A stretch of DNA of 60,986 nt, taken from positions 1 to 60,986 of the forward strand of contig NZ_PPCN01000022.1 of the NCBI RefSeq assembly GCF_002906165.1, in the 5' to 3' direction. Both the position numbers and the translations under genes were made by a program. Positions within the stretch are counted from its first letter, which is position 1, and each line of letters begins with the position of its first letter. Shown in pieces: positions 8,293 to 16,671 of this stretch. The notes under the pieces are model-generated. The model was not told the DNA's origin. It did not search any database and saw only the letters and a program-made list of their open reading frames with translations. Origin of the DNA: Roseibium marinum. GTDB lineage: Bacteria; Pseudomonadota; Alphaproteobacteria; Rhizobiales; Stappiaceae.

Positions 8293-9549
8293 TCAGGCGG
8301 CTTTTTTGCCGTTGGTTGAAACGCTTGCACAGCTTTCCTGCGGGGCGACTTCCATCCGGCTCAGGGCGGGCCAGAAGGAAAAGAGCCAGAGGCAGAAGGA
8401 CGCGGACCACAGAACCACGGCAATGCCATGGTAGGGGCCGGGGAGATCCATGCCGAAATCCGGAGCTATGCGCAGGAAGGCCGACAAGCACAGGCAGACC
8501 GCGCCAATTCGCACGGGCAGTGACTGGCCGAGCGTCTGGCCGGTGTGCAGTTTTCCCGCGATGCAGAACACCGAGTAGACGCCAAGTCCGAGCCCGCCGA
8601 GGAATGCGAGGTGCAAACCGGTCATTTCCGCCCAGGGCGCGCCGAGCCTGGAGGCACCTGCGAGCATCAGGCCGGCGCCCGCGAAGGCCGACGACCCCGC
8701 CAGCATCAGGATCTCCGATTGCATCGCCGCCTTGCCGATGAACGCTTCTGCGACCCGGTCGACGAATGCCGCGCCTGCCGCGATCAGAAGGAAACCCGAT
8801 ACGGCAGGGCTGAGACCGGCAGCTTCTCCCGCCATGGCGACAAGAGCCAGCCCCGGTGCAAGGTTGAGACGTCCGGGATGCGGACGAAACGGCGAGGTTG
8901 CCTCGCTCGGATCGAGTACGTGGTTGGTAACCGGAACCGTGATCCGGCTCAGCGCCAGCCCCAGCAAGCCGAAATAGGCCAGTCCGACCAGAAGCAGGGC
9001 CGTGGTGGCAAGGTCCAGATTGCCGTACCAGAAGCCGATGCGGACCGACAAGGTGCAGCCGAGCAGGATTGCCAGCCACGCCGCGAAGGCGAGCAGCCTG
9101 TCGGTTCTCTGCCGCCAGGAAAGCTTCAGGAGGTAGACGAGAAGGGCCGACATCCAGGCGATGTCCGCCAGGGCTCCAACGGCCCCGAGACCGTCCCAGC
9201 CCAACAGTCCGACGGCGCGGCCGGTGATCCAGAGGGCCGCGAGGAGCCAGAGGCCACGCCCCCTGATAGGCCTGGTATCGGTCCATTCCGGTGCTGCCGT
9301 GGTCAGAAAGCCGAGCAGGGCGGCACCGAAAGCGCCGACGAGCATTTCGTGTGCATGCCAGAGCTGTGGCGGCACATTGCTGGCGAGAGGAAGATCGAAG
9401 CCGATGGCAAGCACCCAGAGAAATGGCTGAAGCGCGGTGTAGACGGCCCCGAGCGGAAAGAACAGCCGGAATCCCTCGTCCGAGAGGACACCCCACAGGC
9501 CAGTCGGCAGGGGGCGGTCGCAGGTCTGGCTCGCCGGGCCGCAACTCAT
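8293..9549 (-). CDS. nnrS: NnrS, heme-copper membrane protein of nitric oxide metabolism
   Basis: A 418-residue membrane protein with about 12 hydrophobic segments. The conserved histidine block LWHAHEMLVGAFGAALLGFL (residues about 63-82) is diagnostic of NnrS, and a second histidine region follows near LHLAFLGG and KLHTG. NnrS proteins contain heme and copper, are co-regulated with NO reductase and help cells tolerate NO and nitrosative stress. The start overlaps the upstream ABC ATPase stop by four bases (ATGA), so it is the last gene of an operon running from the YbaN-like gene through the ABC importer. Confidence 0.9.
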   Translation of the reverse strand: MSCGPASQTCDRPLPTGLWGVLSDEGFRLFFPLGAVYTALQPFLWVLAIGFDLPLASNVPPQLWHAHEMLVGAFGAALLGFLTTAAPEWTDTRPIRGRGLWLLAALWITGRAVGLLGWDGLGAVGALADIAWMSALLVYLLKLSWRQRTDRLLAFAAWLAILLGCTLSVRIGFWYGNLDLATTALLLVGLAYFGLLGLALSRITVPVTNHVLDPSEATSPFRPHPGRLNLAPGLALVAMAGEAAGLSPAVSGFLLIAAGAAFVDRVAEAFIGKAAMQSEILMLAGSSAFAGAGLMLAGASRLGAPWAEMTGLHLAFLGGLGLGVYSVFCIAGKLHTGQTLGQSLPVRIGAVCLCLSAFLRIAPDFGMDLPGPYHGIAVVLWSASFCLWLFSFWPALSRMEVAPQESCASVSTNGKKAA

Positions 9550-10295
9550 GTGATCTGCCTCTCGTCGACATCATGGATATGGCGGAACAGCGGGTCGTTC
9601 CCGAGAGTCGATTGAACCCATTCGAAATTGGTTGTGTCGGTCCGTTCGGCCGGTGCCGAGGGGAACGGCCGGATGCCGAGAACACCTCTGCCATGACTGT
9701 CCAGCACCGCGATCCTGTCCGCCAGTCGTGCGGCTTCCTGCAGGTCGTGGGTAATGAACAGTCCCGAAAGCTGGCCGCCGGCACAAGTGTCTATGACGAG
9801 ATCCTGCATGCGGCGGCGAAGGGCGACGTCAAGCGCCGTGAAGGGTTCGTCGAAATAGATGAAGTCCGGTTGAACCGCCAGGGCGCGGGCAATCGCCACG
9901 CGCTGTTTCATGCCGCCGGAGAGTTCGACAGGAAATTTCCTCAGATCTTCCGGCAAAAGGGCGACGCGCTCCGCGGTTTCGGCTATCCGGGCAGCTCTCT
10001 GCCGACGCGGGACACCGGCCAGCTTGAGGGAAAAGGCAATGTTGCCCTCGGCGGTCGCCCAGGGCAGCAGGGAAGGTTCCTGAAAGATCATCCCGTGACG
10101 GCGGTAGCCGCGGGCGATCTGTCCTGCGTTGGCCTCGACAAGATCCGCCGCGATATGCGCCAGGGTGGATTTGCCGCATCCGGACGGTCCGACAAGGGCC
10201 ATGATCTCTCCTCTGGAGATCGTGAGGTCGATGCCGTCCAGCACCGTCCGTCCGAGATAGGCATGCCCGACACCTTTCAGATTCAACGCACTCAC
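9546..10295 (-). CDS. ABC transporter ATPase, nitrate/sulfonate/taurine type
   Basis: A 249-residue ATPase of the SsuB/TauB/NrtD class that powers import of small anions. It has the Walker A GPSGCGKST (near residue 37), the signature LSGGMKQRVAIARAL, Walker B FIYFDEPFTALD and the switch-histidine segment LFITHDLQEA. The start is GTG and overlaps the permease stop (GTGA), while its own stop overlaps nnrS. The substrate is unknown. The denitrification context makes nitrate, nitrite or a sulfonate equally possible. Confidence 0.88.
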   Translation of the reverse strand: MSALNLKGVGHAYLGRTVLDGIDLTISRGEIMALVGPSGCGKSTLAHIAADLVEANAGQIARGYRRHGMIFQEPSLLPWATAEGNIAFSLKLAGVPRRQRAARIAETAERVALLPEDLRKFPVELSGGMKQRVAIARALAVQPDFIYFDEPFTALDVALRRRMQDLVIDTCAGGQLSGLFITHDLQEAARLADRIAVLDSHGRGVLGIRPFPSAPAERTDTTNFEWVQSTLGNDPLFRHIHDVDERQIT

Positions 10296-11128
10296 CGCTT
10301 AATCCCCCAGGGTTGGGCGGCCCGCCGCCAGCGGTCGAGTTCACCCTTGACCGGATAGATGAGCGTGTATTCGACGGCGATCAGCAGGGCCACGGAAACA
10401 ATGACCCAGGCAAGCGCGTCGGCGATGTCGAGATTTGTGCGGGCGTCGGCGAGTGCGCCGCCGATTCCACCGGCATTGGCGAGAAGTTCCGCCATGACCG
10501 CGACCTTGAAGGAGGTCCCCAGGGCAAGCGCGAGACCGGGAAACAGGGTCGTGGTCGTCTGGCGCAGCCCGACTGACACGAACCGCCTCAACGGCCCCGC
10601 TCCAAAGGCCTGCGCCATACGGTCGAGCCCTCGGTCGCGCGTCAGAATGCCGCGCGCCGCGCCCAGGAACACGACCGGCAGCGCCGCGATCAGAATGACC
10701 GTGCGCACCGTTGCATCCGATCCGCCGAACCAAATCATGGCAAGCACGATCCAGGCAATCGGCGGAACACCCAGGATGACGGTCACGAGCGGTGAGGCGA
10801 GGCGCATCGTGGCAGGCGAATACCCGGCAACGATACCGAGCCCACCCCCGAGAAGCGCGGCCAGGGCGAACCCCGTGACGGCACGCTGAAGCGTTGTAAA
10901 GGCAATGATCCAGGCGCGCGGATCGGCTGACAGGGCACCGGCGGCCTGCAGCGTTTCCACCGGAGAGGTCAGAATGAAAGACCCATAGGCTTCATGGCCT
11001 GCCTGCCAAACGGCGGCCAGGAGACACATCGCGGCAATTCCGGCCCAGCCGGACCACAGAAACTCCAAAACCCGGCCGATACGGTCGGCCAGGCGTTCAG
11101 GGAGACTGACGTGACGTCTTGTGGTCAT
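10292..11128 (-). CDS. ABC transporter permease, nitrate/sulfonate/taurine type
   Basis: A 278-residue BPD-type permease of the SsuC/TauC/NrtB class with about six membrane spans. The cytoplasmic coupling loop is visible around DRMAQAFGAGPLRRFVSVGL (residues about 167-186), just before the segment that docks to the ATPase. It is followed directly by the ATPase with a four-base overlap and preceded by the binding-protein gene after 55 bases, giving a complete importer. Confidence 0.87.
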   Translation of the reverse strand: MTTRRHVSLPERLADRIGRVLEFLWSGWAGIAAMCLLAAVWQAGHEAYGSFILTSPVETLQAAGALSADPRAWIIAFTTLQRAVTGFALAALLGGGLGIVAGYSPATMRLASPLVTVILGVPPIAWIVLAMIWFGGSDATVRTVILIAALPVVFLGAARGILTRDRGLDRMAQAFGAGPLRRFVSVGLRQTTTTLFPGLALALGTSFKVAVMAELLANAGGIGGALADARTNLDIADALAWVIVSVALLIAVEYTLIYPVKGELDRWRRAAQPWGIKR

Positions 11129-11183
11129 TTGCTATGGGTTTTCTGTCATCTGGTCTTGTCCGGCGACAGGATGATGTGCGCCA

Positions 11184-12179
11184 TCAGAGGTAGAAGCCGT
11201 CATCCGGCAGTTTGCCCCCGATCCGGGCCATGTTCTCTCCCGCCATGGCCTTGAGCATGCGCTCGATGTCGGCGCGCGCCTCGCCCGCCGGCCGTGCGAC
11301 CAGATTGCAGTGCGGGATGGACGCCGTCAGCAGTGGCACGGGCAGTCCGAGCGGTTCGCTCGCATGTGTAGCGGCCTGAGAAGGGTTCGCCAGGACCTGC
11401 GACGTCGCGATGCGCAACACGGCCAGGATATCCGGGAGCGAAGCGCCATTTGCATCCAGAAAACCTTGGGTGACCGCCAGTCCCGCCTGCGGCAGGACGG
11501 GAGCCGTGCCGGTCATTTGTCCCCAGGCCGCCTGCAGGTTGACGACCCGCGTCACCGTCTTGCCGGCTTGGCGTCCGCGCAGGATCCCGGCCGTGGTCGA
11601 CGGCTCGGCGGTGAGTGCGGCTTCAACCCTTTCGGCGAGCAGAAGCTGCATCGCCTCTATCGGCGTTCCCGCGTAAGTGATGTCCAGATCGGTTTCGGGA
11701 TCCAGGCCGTTGTGCGCGAGAAGTTGCGTTAAAATGATCTCCGGTGTATCGCCGCGGAACGGTACGGCAATACTCCGCCCCTTGAGATCAGTGACCGCGC
11801 GGATGTCTTGGTCTTCGCTGATGATGTAAAGGAGGCCATCGGTCATGACGTTCGCGAGGCGGATCGGAAAACCCCGGTTGGAAAGGTTCGCGGCGGCCTG
11901 AACAGGAACGACCGACAGGCCGATTTCGCCGGACGTCAGACCTGCCCGCAGTTCATCCGGATTCCGCCAGGCCGTGAACGAGGCGTCATCGGCGATTTCC
12001 AGGAAACCTCCGTTGGCGACGGCACTGGCAAGCGTCACGGAAGGACCGGCTGGCGGGCCGAAAAGCGAAAGCTTCTCGATCGTGTCCGCTTGCGCGGCAG
12101 CGGGCAGCAGCGGAGTGGCAACGCCAGCCGCCAGAAGGGAAAGCGCATTGCGCCGGGTCAACAGGGTCTTGAAGGTCAT
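11184..12179 (-). CDS. ABC transporter substrate-binding protein (NMT1/SsuA/TauA-like)
   Basis: A 331-residue periplasmic binding protein of the NrtA/SsuA/TauA superfamily. The signal peptide contains a twin arginine (TRRNALSLLAAG) and ends near AAAQA, so export by Tat is likely. The start at 12179 is chosen because GGAGAAAATGA precedes it; the frame is open to 12221 without a signal. It sits between the YbaN-like gene and the permease. The ligand cannot be told from sequence. Confidence 0.82.
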   Translation of the reverse strand: MTFKTLLTRRNALSLLAAGVATPLLPAAAQADTIEKLSLFGPPAGPSVTLASAVANGGFLEIADDASFTAWRNPDELRAGLTSGEIGLSVVPVQAAANLSNRGFPIRLANVMTDGLLYIISEDQDIRAVTDLKGRSIAVPFRGDTPEIILTQLLAHNGLDPETDLDITYAGTPIEAMQLLLAERVEAALTAEPSTTAGILRGRQAGKTVTRVVNLQAAWGQMTGTAPVLPQAGLAVTQGFLDANGASLPDILAVLRIATSQVLANPSQAATHASEPLGLPVPLLTASIPHCNLVARPAGEARADIERMLKAMAGENMARIGGKLPDDGFYL

Positions 12180-12320
12180 TTCATTTTCTCCAGATGTCCC
12201 GGTTCGAGGGCGACGAGCCATTGCTGTGGCCGCTCGCGACGAAGTTCTGCAGGACCGGGGACGAGAGGGTTTCCGCTTTCGGGGCGGGGGGAGTGGCTCG
12301 CGCGAAGCTGGCTGTGGACC

Positions 12321-12716
12321 TCAGGCTGCTGGGCACGGCCGTTTGAAGATAAAAATGGCTGCTCCAACCATGCAGAAGGCCTGAATACAAAGAACCAGAG
12401 CCGAGGTGGACAAGGTCAGGCTGAGTCCGAAAACGCAGGCCATCATCATGATCGCCAGGACCTTGAAGCGCGTCGCGATCGCGCCGCTTTCGCGCCAGTC
12501 GGTTATGACAGATCCGAACACACTGCTGTTTTCCAGGATCTCCTGGATCCGGGGTGCGCTTTTGCCGAAGGCGAAAGCCGCGAGAACGACAAACGGTGTC
12601 GTCGGCAAGATAGGCAACACTGCCCCGAGCGCACCCAGTCCAAGCGCGGAAGCTCCCAGAAACAGCCAGAGCGCGCGTCTTGCCGTTGGTGCGGCTTCGT
12701 TCAGAAGAGTTCTCAA
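12321..12716 (-). CDS. YbaN/DUF454-family inner membrane protein
   Basis: A small membrane protein of the YbaN (DUF454) family: about 131 residues with three or four hydrophobic segments and the conserved LPTTPFVVLAAFAFGKSAPR segment (near residue 40) followed by W-containing and GAI motifs. A TTG at 12716 is preferred because AAGGAG lies nine bases before it; another TTG at 12752 would lengthen the protein by 12 residues. It is the first gene of the operon that continues with the ABC importer and nnrS, and an NNR box stands about 65 bases upstream of its start. The function of YbaN proteins is unknown. Confidence 0.75.
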   Translation of the reverse strand: MRTLLNEAAPTARRALWLFLGASALGLGALGAVLPILPTTPFVVLAAFAFGKSAPRIQEILENSSVFGSVITDWRESGAIATRFKVLAIMMMACVFGLSLTLSTSALVLCIQAFCMVGAAIFIFKRPCPAA

Positions 12717-12780
12717 GGGACCTGACTCCTTTAAGTGGAGTATTGTATTCAAGATTTAGCAGACGGCGACCGGCGTTCAC

Positions 12781-12794
12781 TTGACCAATGTCAA
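12781..12794. promoter_or_regulatory. NNR/DNR-type box TTGAC-N4-GTCAA
   Basis: A perfect dyad TTGACcaatGTCAA lies between the end of ubiX and the start of the ybaN-like gene. Its centre is about 71 bases before the preferred TTG start, which would suit a class II activator site at -41.5 with a 30-base leader. It probably drives the ybaN-ABC-nnrS operon. Confidence 0.7.
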
Positions 12795-12855
12795 GTGACG
12801 GAAATTTTTCCGGCCGGAACGTGGGAGCCGCGCGGTACGGCACTTCCTGAAAACG

Positions 12856-13440
12856 TCAGCTATCGCGGGAACCGGTCCAGCGCCGCAAATAACCTTCAGG
12901 ATCCAGACCTGCCGTGGCCAGGGACCGTGCCGCGATCTGCCGGTTCATGTCGTCCAGATCCGCAAGGCCGGAATAGAACGGCGGAACCGGCGGAGAGACG
13001 ATGGCGCCCATGCGGGTGACTTTCAGCATGGCTTCCAGGTGACCTTCGTGCAGAGGGGCCTCGCGCGCGACAAGAACCAGAGGCCTGCGTTCCTTCAAGG
13101 TGACGTCCGCCGCGCGGGCGAGCAGGCCTTCACCTGTCCCATAGGCGATCGCCGCCAGGCTGCGCATCGAGCAGGGCACGACGATCATTGCCTCTACTTT
13201 GAAGGACCCGCTTGCGATCGGTGCGGCGAGATTGGATGGAGGCAGGTCCTGCGTGGCAAGCGCGCGTATCTCCGCGCGCGCGGCCGCGCCCAGCTCATGG
13301 CGAATTGTCACTTCGGCCCCTGGGGTCACCGTCACATGGCGCGCTATCCGTAAATTCTTCAGGATCCGGAGTGTCTCCAGGGCAAGGGCAGCCCCCGAGG
13401 CACCTGAAATCCCGACGACGACGCGTTTCTCTGGGGTCAC
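12856..13440 (-). CDS. ubiX: Flavin prenyltransferase UbiX
   Basis: UbiX joins dimethylallyl phosphate to FMN to make prenylated FMN, the cofactor of the UbiD decarboxylase. This 194-residue protein has the flavin-binding loop GISGASGAALA at the N-terminus and the conserved VVPCSMRSLAAIAYG block near residue 90. The start is GTG, overlapping the ubiD stop by four bases (GTGA), so UbiD and UbiX are made together. Length and motifs match the family. Confidence 0.93.
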   Translation of the reverse strand: MTPEKRVVVGISGASGAALALETLRILKNLRIARHVTVTPGAEVTIRHELGAAARAEIRALATQDLPPSNLAAPIASGSFKVEAMIVVPCSMRSLAAIAYGTGEGLLARAADVTLKERRPLVLVAREAPLHEGHLEAMLKVTRMGAIVSPPVPPFYSGLADLDDMNRQIAARSLATAGLDPEGYLRRWTGSRDS

Positions 13441-14948
13441 CTGGCCGATCCTTCCGTATTCGTCTTGCGCGTGAGAGCGGCAAACAGCTCCTCGGCACGG
13501 GCATCCACATCGTCCGGCATGACGAGCCTCGCCGCAAAGGGCCGGCTTGTTTCCGAGCCGAACTTGACTGTCGCGTCGATGCCGAGCTTGCCACCGAGGC
13601 CGACGCGCGGACTGGCGAAATCGAGCTGATCGATCGGGGTCCCTTCGAGCACGATCATGTCCCGTTCAGGATCCGACCGGGTCGCAACCGCCCACATCAC
13701 CTCGTCCCAATCGCGAAGGTTGATGTCCGGATCGACAGCAATGACATATTTGGTCATGGAGAACTGCGGCAGAAGAGACCAGAACCCCAGCATCGCGCGT
13801 TTTGCCTGGCCGGGATAGAGCTTGTCGATTGCCAGGATGGCCACGCGATAGGAACACGTGGCGGGAGGCAGAAAGACGTCCAGGATTTCCGGCAGCGCCT
13901 GCCGCAGGATAGGCCCGAACAGATCGGTCATTGCCTCGCCGATGACGGATGGCTCGTCCGGAGCCCGGCCGGTGAAGGTCGAGAGATAGACCGCATTGTC
14001 GCGCATGCGCAGCGTTCGAAGCCGGAAAAGCGGATAGGGAGCAGGGTCGTTGTAATAGCCCGTGTGATCCCCGAATGGTCCTTCCAAAGCCGTTTCCTCG
14101 GGCTGTACTTCGCCCTCTAGGACGATTTCGGCGCTTTCGGGAACATGCATGTCGATCATACTGCAGGGAGAAAGGCGAGCCGAGGAGTTGTTGAAGATCC
14201 CGGCAAGCGCAAGTTCGCTGATGTTGCCCGGGGCGGGCATGACGGCAGCCAGCAGAGTTGCCGGATCGCAGCCGATCATAACGGCTACGGGCATGACCTT
14301 GCCCTCATCCCGCCATTGCCGGTAATGGCGGGCGCCGCCGCGGAAGGGGAGCCAGCGGATGATTGCCGTGTCCTTCCCAAGAACCTGCATCCGGTAGATC
14401 CCGAGATTGTAGCTGCGCGGGTCGTCCGGCCCGGGTGGGCGGGTCACAACGACGCCCCAGGTGATCAAGGGGCCCGCATCGTCCGGCCAGCAGGTTTGCA
14501 CGGGCAGTTGCGTCAAGTCCGGGGCCGCCGCTTTGAGCTGCTTGTCGAAGGACACCCGTTTCGGGCGTGTGTTCAATCCGGCCCTGGCAACGGGAAAGAG
14601 CTTGAAAGTTTCGCGTAAGGTTGCTGGAGGGGAGGGCGCGCGCAGGGACGCAAGGAACTCGCCGAGTTCCGGCAGGTGGTCCGGAGTAAGTCCCAGTCCA
14701 TTGGCGACCCTTTTGCGGGTCCCGAACAGGTTGACGAGAAGAGGTGCGACAAATTGCTTCACATCTGCTTTCGCGGGCGTTTCCAGAAGGAGTGCCGGGC
14801 CGCCGCTTTCAATCGCCTTTCGGTGCAATGCGGTTGCTTCTAGCTCCACGTCCACACGATCCCTGACATGCAAAAGGTCCCGGTTTTCGCTCAGGAAGGC
14901 GAGGAATTCCTTGAGGTTACGAAACGGTTGCAGGTCGCGGCTGGACAT
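13437..14948 (-). CDS. ubiD: UbiD, 4-hydroxy-3-polyprenylbenzoate decarboxylase
   Basis: A 503-residue UbiD-family decarboxylase that removes the carboxyl group of the prenylated benzoate precursor of ubiquinone using prenyl-FMN supplied by UbiX. The family pattern is clear: a domain with HRQW region and ASSARLSP-like segment in the middle, the EGPFGDHTGYY block (residues about 278-288) containing active-site Glu, and the C-terminal domain. It is divergent from ubiT; the shared 150-bp gap holds an FNR/NNR-type box. Some UbiD relatives act on other aromatic acids, but the neighbours make ubiquinone synthesis the best reading. Confidence 0.92.
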   Translation of the reverse strand: MSSRDLQPFRNLKEFLAFLSENRDLLHVRDRVDVELEATALHRKAIESGGPALLLETPAKADVKQFVAPLLVNLFGTRKRVANGLGLTPDHLPELGEFLASLRAPSPPATLRETFKLFPVARAGLNTRPKRVSFDKQLKAAAPDLTQLPVQTCWPDDAGPLITWGVVVTRPPGPDDPRSYNLGIYRMQVLGKDTAIIRWLPFRGGARHYRQWRDEGKVMPVAVMIGCDPATLLAAVMPAPGNISELALAGIFNNSSARLSPCSMIDMHVPESAEIVLEGEVQPEETALEGPFGDHTGYYNDPAPYPLFRLRTLRMRDNAVYLSTFTGRAPDEPSVIGEAMTDLFGPILRQALPEILDVFLPPATCSYRVAILAIDKLYPGQAKRAMLGFWSLLPQFSMTKYVIAVDPDINLRDWDEVMWAVATRSDPERDMIVLEGTPIDQLDFASPRVGLGGKLGIDATVKFGSETSRPFAARLVMPDDVDARAEELFAALTRKTNTEGSAR

Positions 14949-15034
14949 GAAATGGGCCGATGGTTCGTGAACGGCAGGCGATGGAAAAGTGCCTGCGGGA
15001 GCAGCCGGTATCCGGGAGCCGCACTTGAATGGCC

Positions 15035-15048
15035 TTGATTATTGTCAA
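15035..15048. promoter_or_regulatory. FNR/NNR hybrid box TTGAT-N4-GTCAA
   Basis: TTGATtattGTCAA sits in the divergent promoter region between ubiD-ubiX (start 14948) and ubiT-ubiU-ubiV (start 15101). One half is of FNR type and the other of NNR type. It is placed to control either or both arms of the anaerobic ubiquinone genes. Confidence 0.65.
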
Positions 15049-15100
15049 GAACTGCACTTCGGAAGTTGGCATAGGGTCTGAGCCGGAAAGTGAGACCCCC

Positions 15101-15661
15101 ATGCAAGATCTTCGTTCAAATCTCAGCCTCCCACCCGTCGTCTCCACCTTTGTCGAGCCTCTTCCCAGGTCGCCGATCGAAGCGCTCCTTTCGGTGTTTA
15201 CCCGGCGTCTGGTGGCCCGCAGACCGGACCTGCTGCGCCGCCTTGGCGCTATCGTCCATGTGCCGATCGCAATCGTGCCCGATGACATGCCGCACGCCTT
15301 TTTGCTCTCGCTCAACGCAGACAATTCCAGGGTTTCGATCTGCGAGAAGAGTGAGATCGACGATGCGGAGGCGGTCATAAGGGCACCGTTTCTGGTGCTG
15401 CTCGGGCTCCTGGACGGAACTTACGACGGCGACGCGCTGTTCTTCTCGCGCGATCTCAGGATTGAGGGCAGAACCGAATACGTTCTTGCGCTGCGTAATA
15501 CGCTGGAAGAAGCCAATCTGACCTCCGGAGAGTTCTTCGGTCTGACCGGTGTTTCCGCCCGCTGGGTCGACGACATCACACGCAGCCTGCTTGCGCAGGC
15601 CCGCAGCCTGGCGTCCTTGTCCGCCGATTGGGGCAACACGGCCTCGGGACAGCGTTCGTGA
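15101..15661 (+). CDS. ubiT: UbiT, SCP2-domain lipid-binding protein of anaerobic ubiquinone synthesis
   Basis: A 186-residue protein with an SCP2 sterol-carrier-type domain, the UbiT (YhbT) family. In oxygen-independent ubiquinone synthesis UbiT is thought to hold the hydrophobic isoprenoid intermediates. Visible features are a basic N-terminal segment, the domain core with ADNSRVSICEKSEIDDAEAV followed by apolar APFLVLLGLLDG, and the DGDALFFSRDLRIEG strand typical of SCP2. The ATG at 15101 follows GCCGGAAAG about 14 bases upstream. It directly precedes ubiU with a six-base gap, and the ubiT-ubiU-ubiV order supports the assignment. Confidence 0.9.
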   Translation: MQDLRSNLSLPPVVSTFVEPLPRSPIEALLSVFTRRLVARRPDLLRRLGAIVHVPIAIVPDDMPHAFLLSLNADNSRVSICEKSEIDDAEAVIRAPFLVLLGLLDGTYDGDALFFSRDLRIEGRTEYVLALRNTLEEANLTSGEFFGLTGVSARWVDDITRSLLAQARSLASLSADWGNTASGQRS

Positions 15662-15666
15662 CGATC

Positions 15667-16668
15667 ATGAGCGGGAAGCGGATGGAACTGGTCTGTCCGG
15701 CGGGAACACCTGCCGCTTTGCGGGCAGCCGCGGATGCGGGGGCGGACGCGATCTATTGCGGCTTTGCCGACGAGACCAATGCCCGGAATTTTCCGGGACT
15801 CAATTTTTCGCCCGAGGAACTGTCCGTGAGTGTCGCATATGCGCATGAACGGGGCGCGAAGGTCCTTGTCGCGATCAACACCTTCGCGCAGGCCGGAAGC
15901 ACGGATCTCTGGACAAAGGCGGTCGACAATGCCGCTGCCTGCGGTGCGGATGCGATCATCGCAGCCGATATTGCCGTTCTGGATCACGCGGCGACCCGTC
16001 ATCCGGATGTTCGCCTGCATCTTTCCGTTCAGGCCGCGGCCAACACCCCGGAGGCGATCCGGTTTTACACCGAGACATTCGGTGTCAGGCGCGTGGTCCT
16101 GCCGCGGGTTTTCAGCGTGAATGAAATCGCGGCGCTGAACCGCGAGATCGATGTTGAAACGGAAGTTTTTGTCTTCGGCGGCCTGTGCGTCATGACCGAG
16201 GGACGCTGTTCGTTGTCGTCCTATGCCACCGGCAAGTCTCCCAATCTGACCGGCGTCTGTTCGCCGCCGGACCATGTCGACTACGCGGAAGACGAAACGG
16301 GACGAATGAAGGCGCGTCTGGGCGGCTTCACAATCGACTGTTTTGAACGGGGCGAACCAGCCGGATATCCCACGCTCTGCAAGGGGCGGTTCTCCGCCAT
16401 GGGGCATAGCGGCTATCTCTTCGAGGATCCGGTCAGCCTGAACGCCTTTGAACTGTTGGAAGAGCTTGCAAAGGCTGGCGTGACTGCGCTCAAGATCGAG
16501 GGCAGGCAGCGCGGCAAGGCCTATATCGCCAGTGTCGTGAGCGCATTTCGAAAGGCGGTCGACGGGCTGTCCGGCGGCGCTGACGCAAGTGCCGCGATTT
16601 CCGCGCTGAAGGCCATGTCCGAAGGTGGGCAGCAGACCACCGGTTCCTACAGAAAAACATGGCGGTAA
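15667..16668 (+). CDS. ubiU: UbiU, Fe-S peptidase U32-family subunit for O2-independent ubiquinone hydroxylation
   Basis: UbiU and UbiV form a complex that hydroxylates ubiquinone precursors without oxygen, using prephenate as oxygen donor in characterised members. This 333-residue U32-family protein starts with the family signature MELVCPAGTPAALRAAADAG (from residue 6). The four cluster cysteines are conserved: CX6C (GGLCVMTEGRC), then one 17 residues later (TGVC) and one about 40 after that (PTLC), matching the spacing known for UbiU. The start at 15667 gives a six-base gap to ubiT; ATG 15682 is equally possible. It is followed by ubiV after three bases. Confidence 0.93.
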   Translation: MSGKRMELVCPAGTPAALRAAADAGADAIYCGFADETNARNFPGLNFSPEELSVSVAYAHERGAKVLVAINTFAQAGSTDLWTKAVDNAAACGADAIIAADIAVLDHAATRHPDVRLHLSVQAAANTPEAIRFYTETFGVRRVVLPRVFSVNEIAALNREIDVETEVFVFGGLCVMTEGRCSLSSYATGKSPNLTGVCSPPDHVDYAEDETGRMKARLGGFTIDCFERGEPAGYPTLCKGRFSAMGHSGYLFEDPVSLNAFELLEELAKAGVTALKIEGRQRGKAYIASVVSAFRKAVDGLSGGADASAAISALKAMSEGGQQTTGSYRKTWR

Positions 16669-16671
16669 AGA

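Noticed and set aside
8183..9784. A 533-codon minus-strand frame overlapping nnrS in another frame
   Set aside because: Arg/Pro-rich with no domain; NnrS in the same strand has the diagnostic WHAHEM block.
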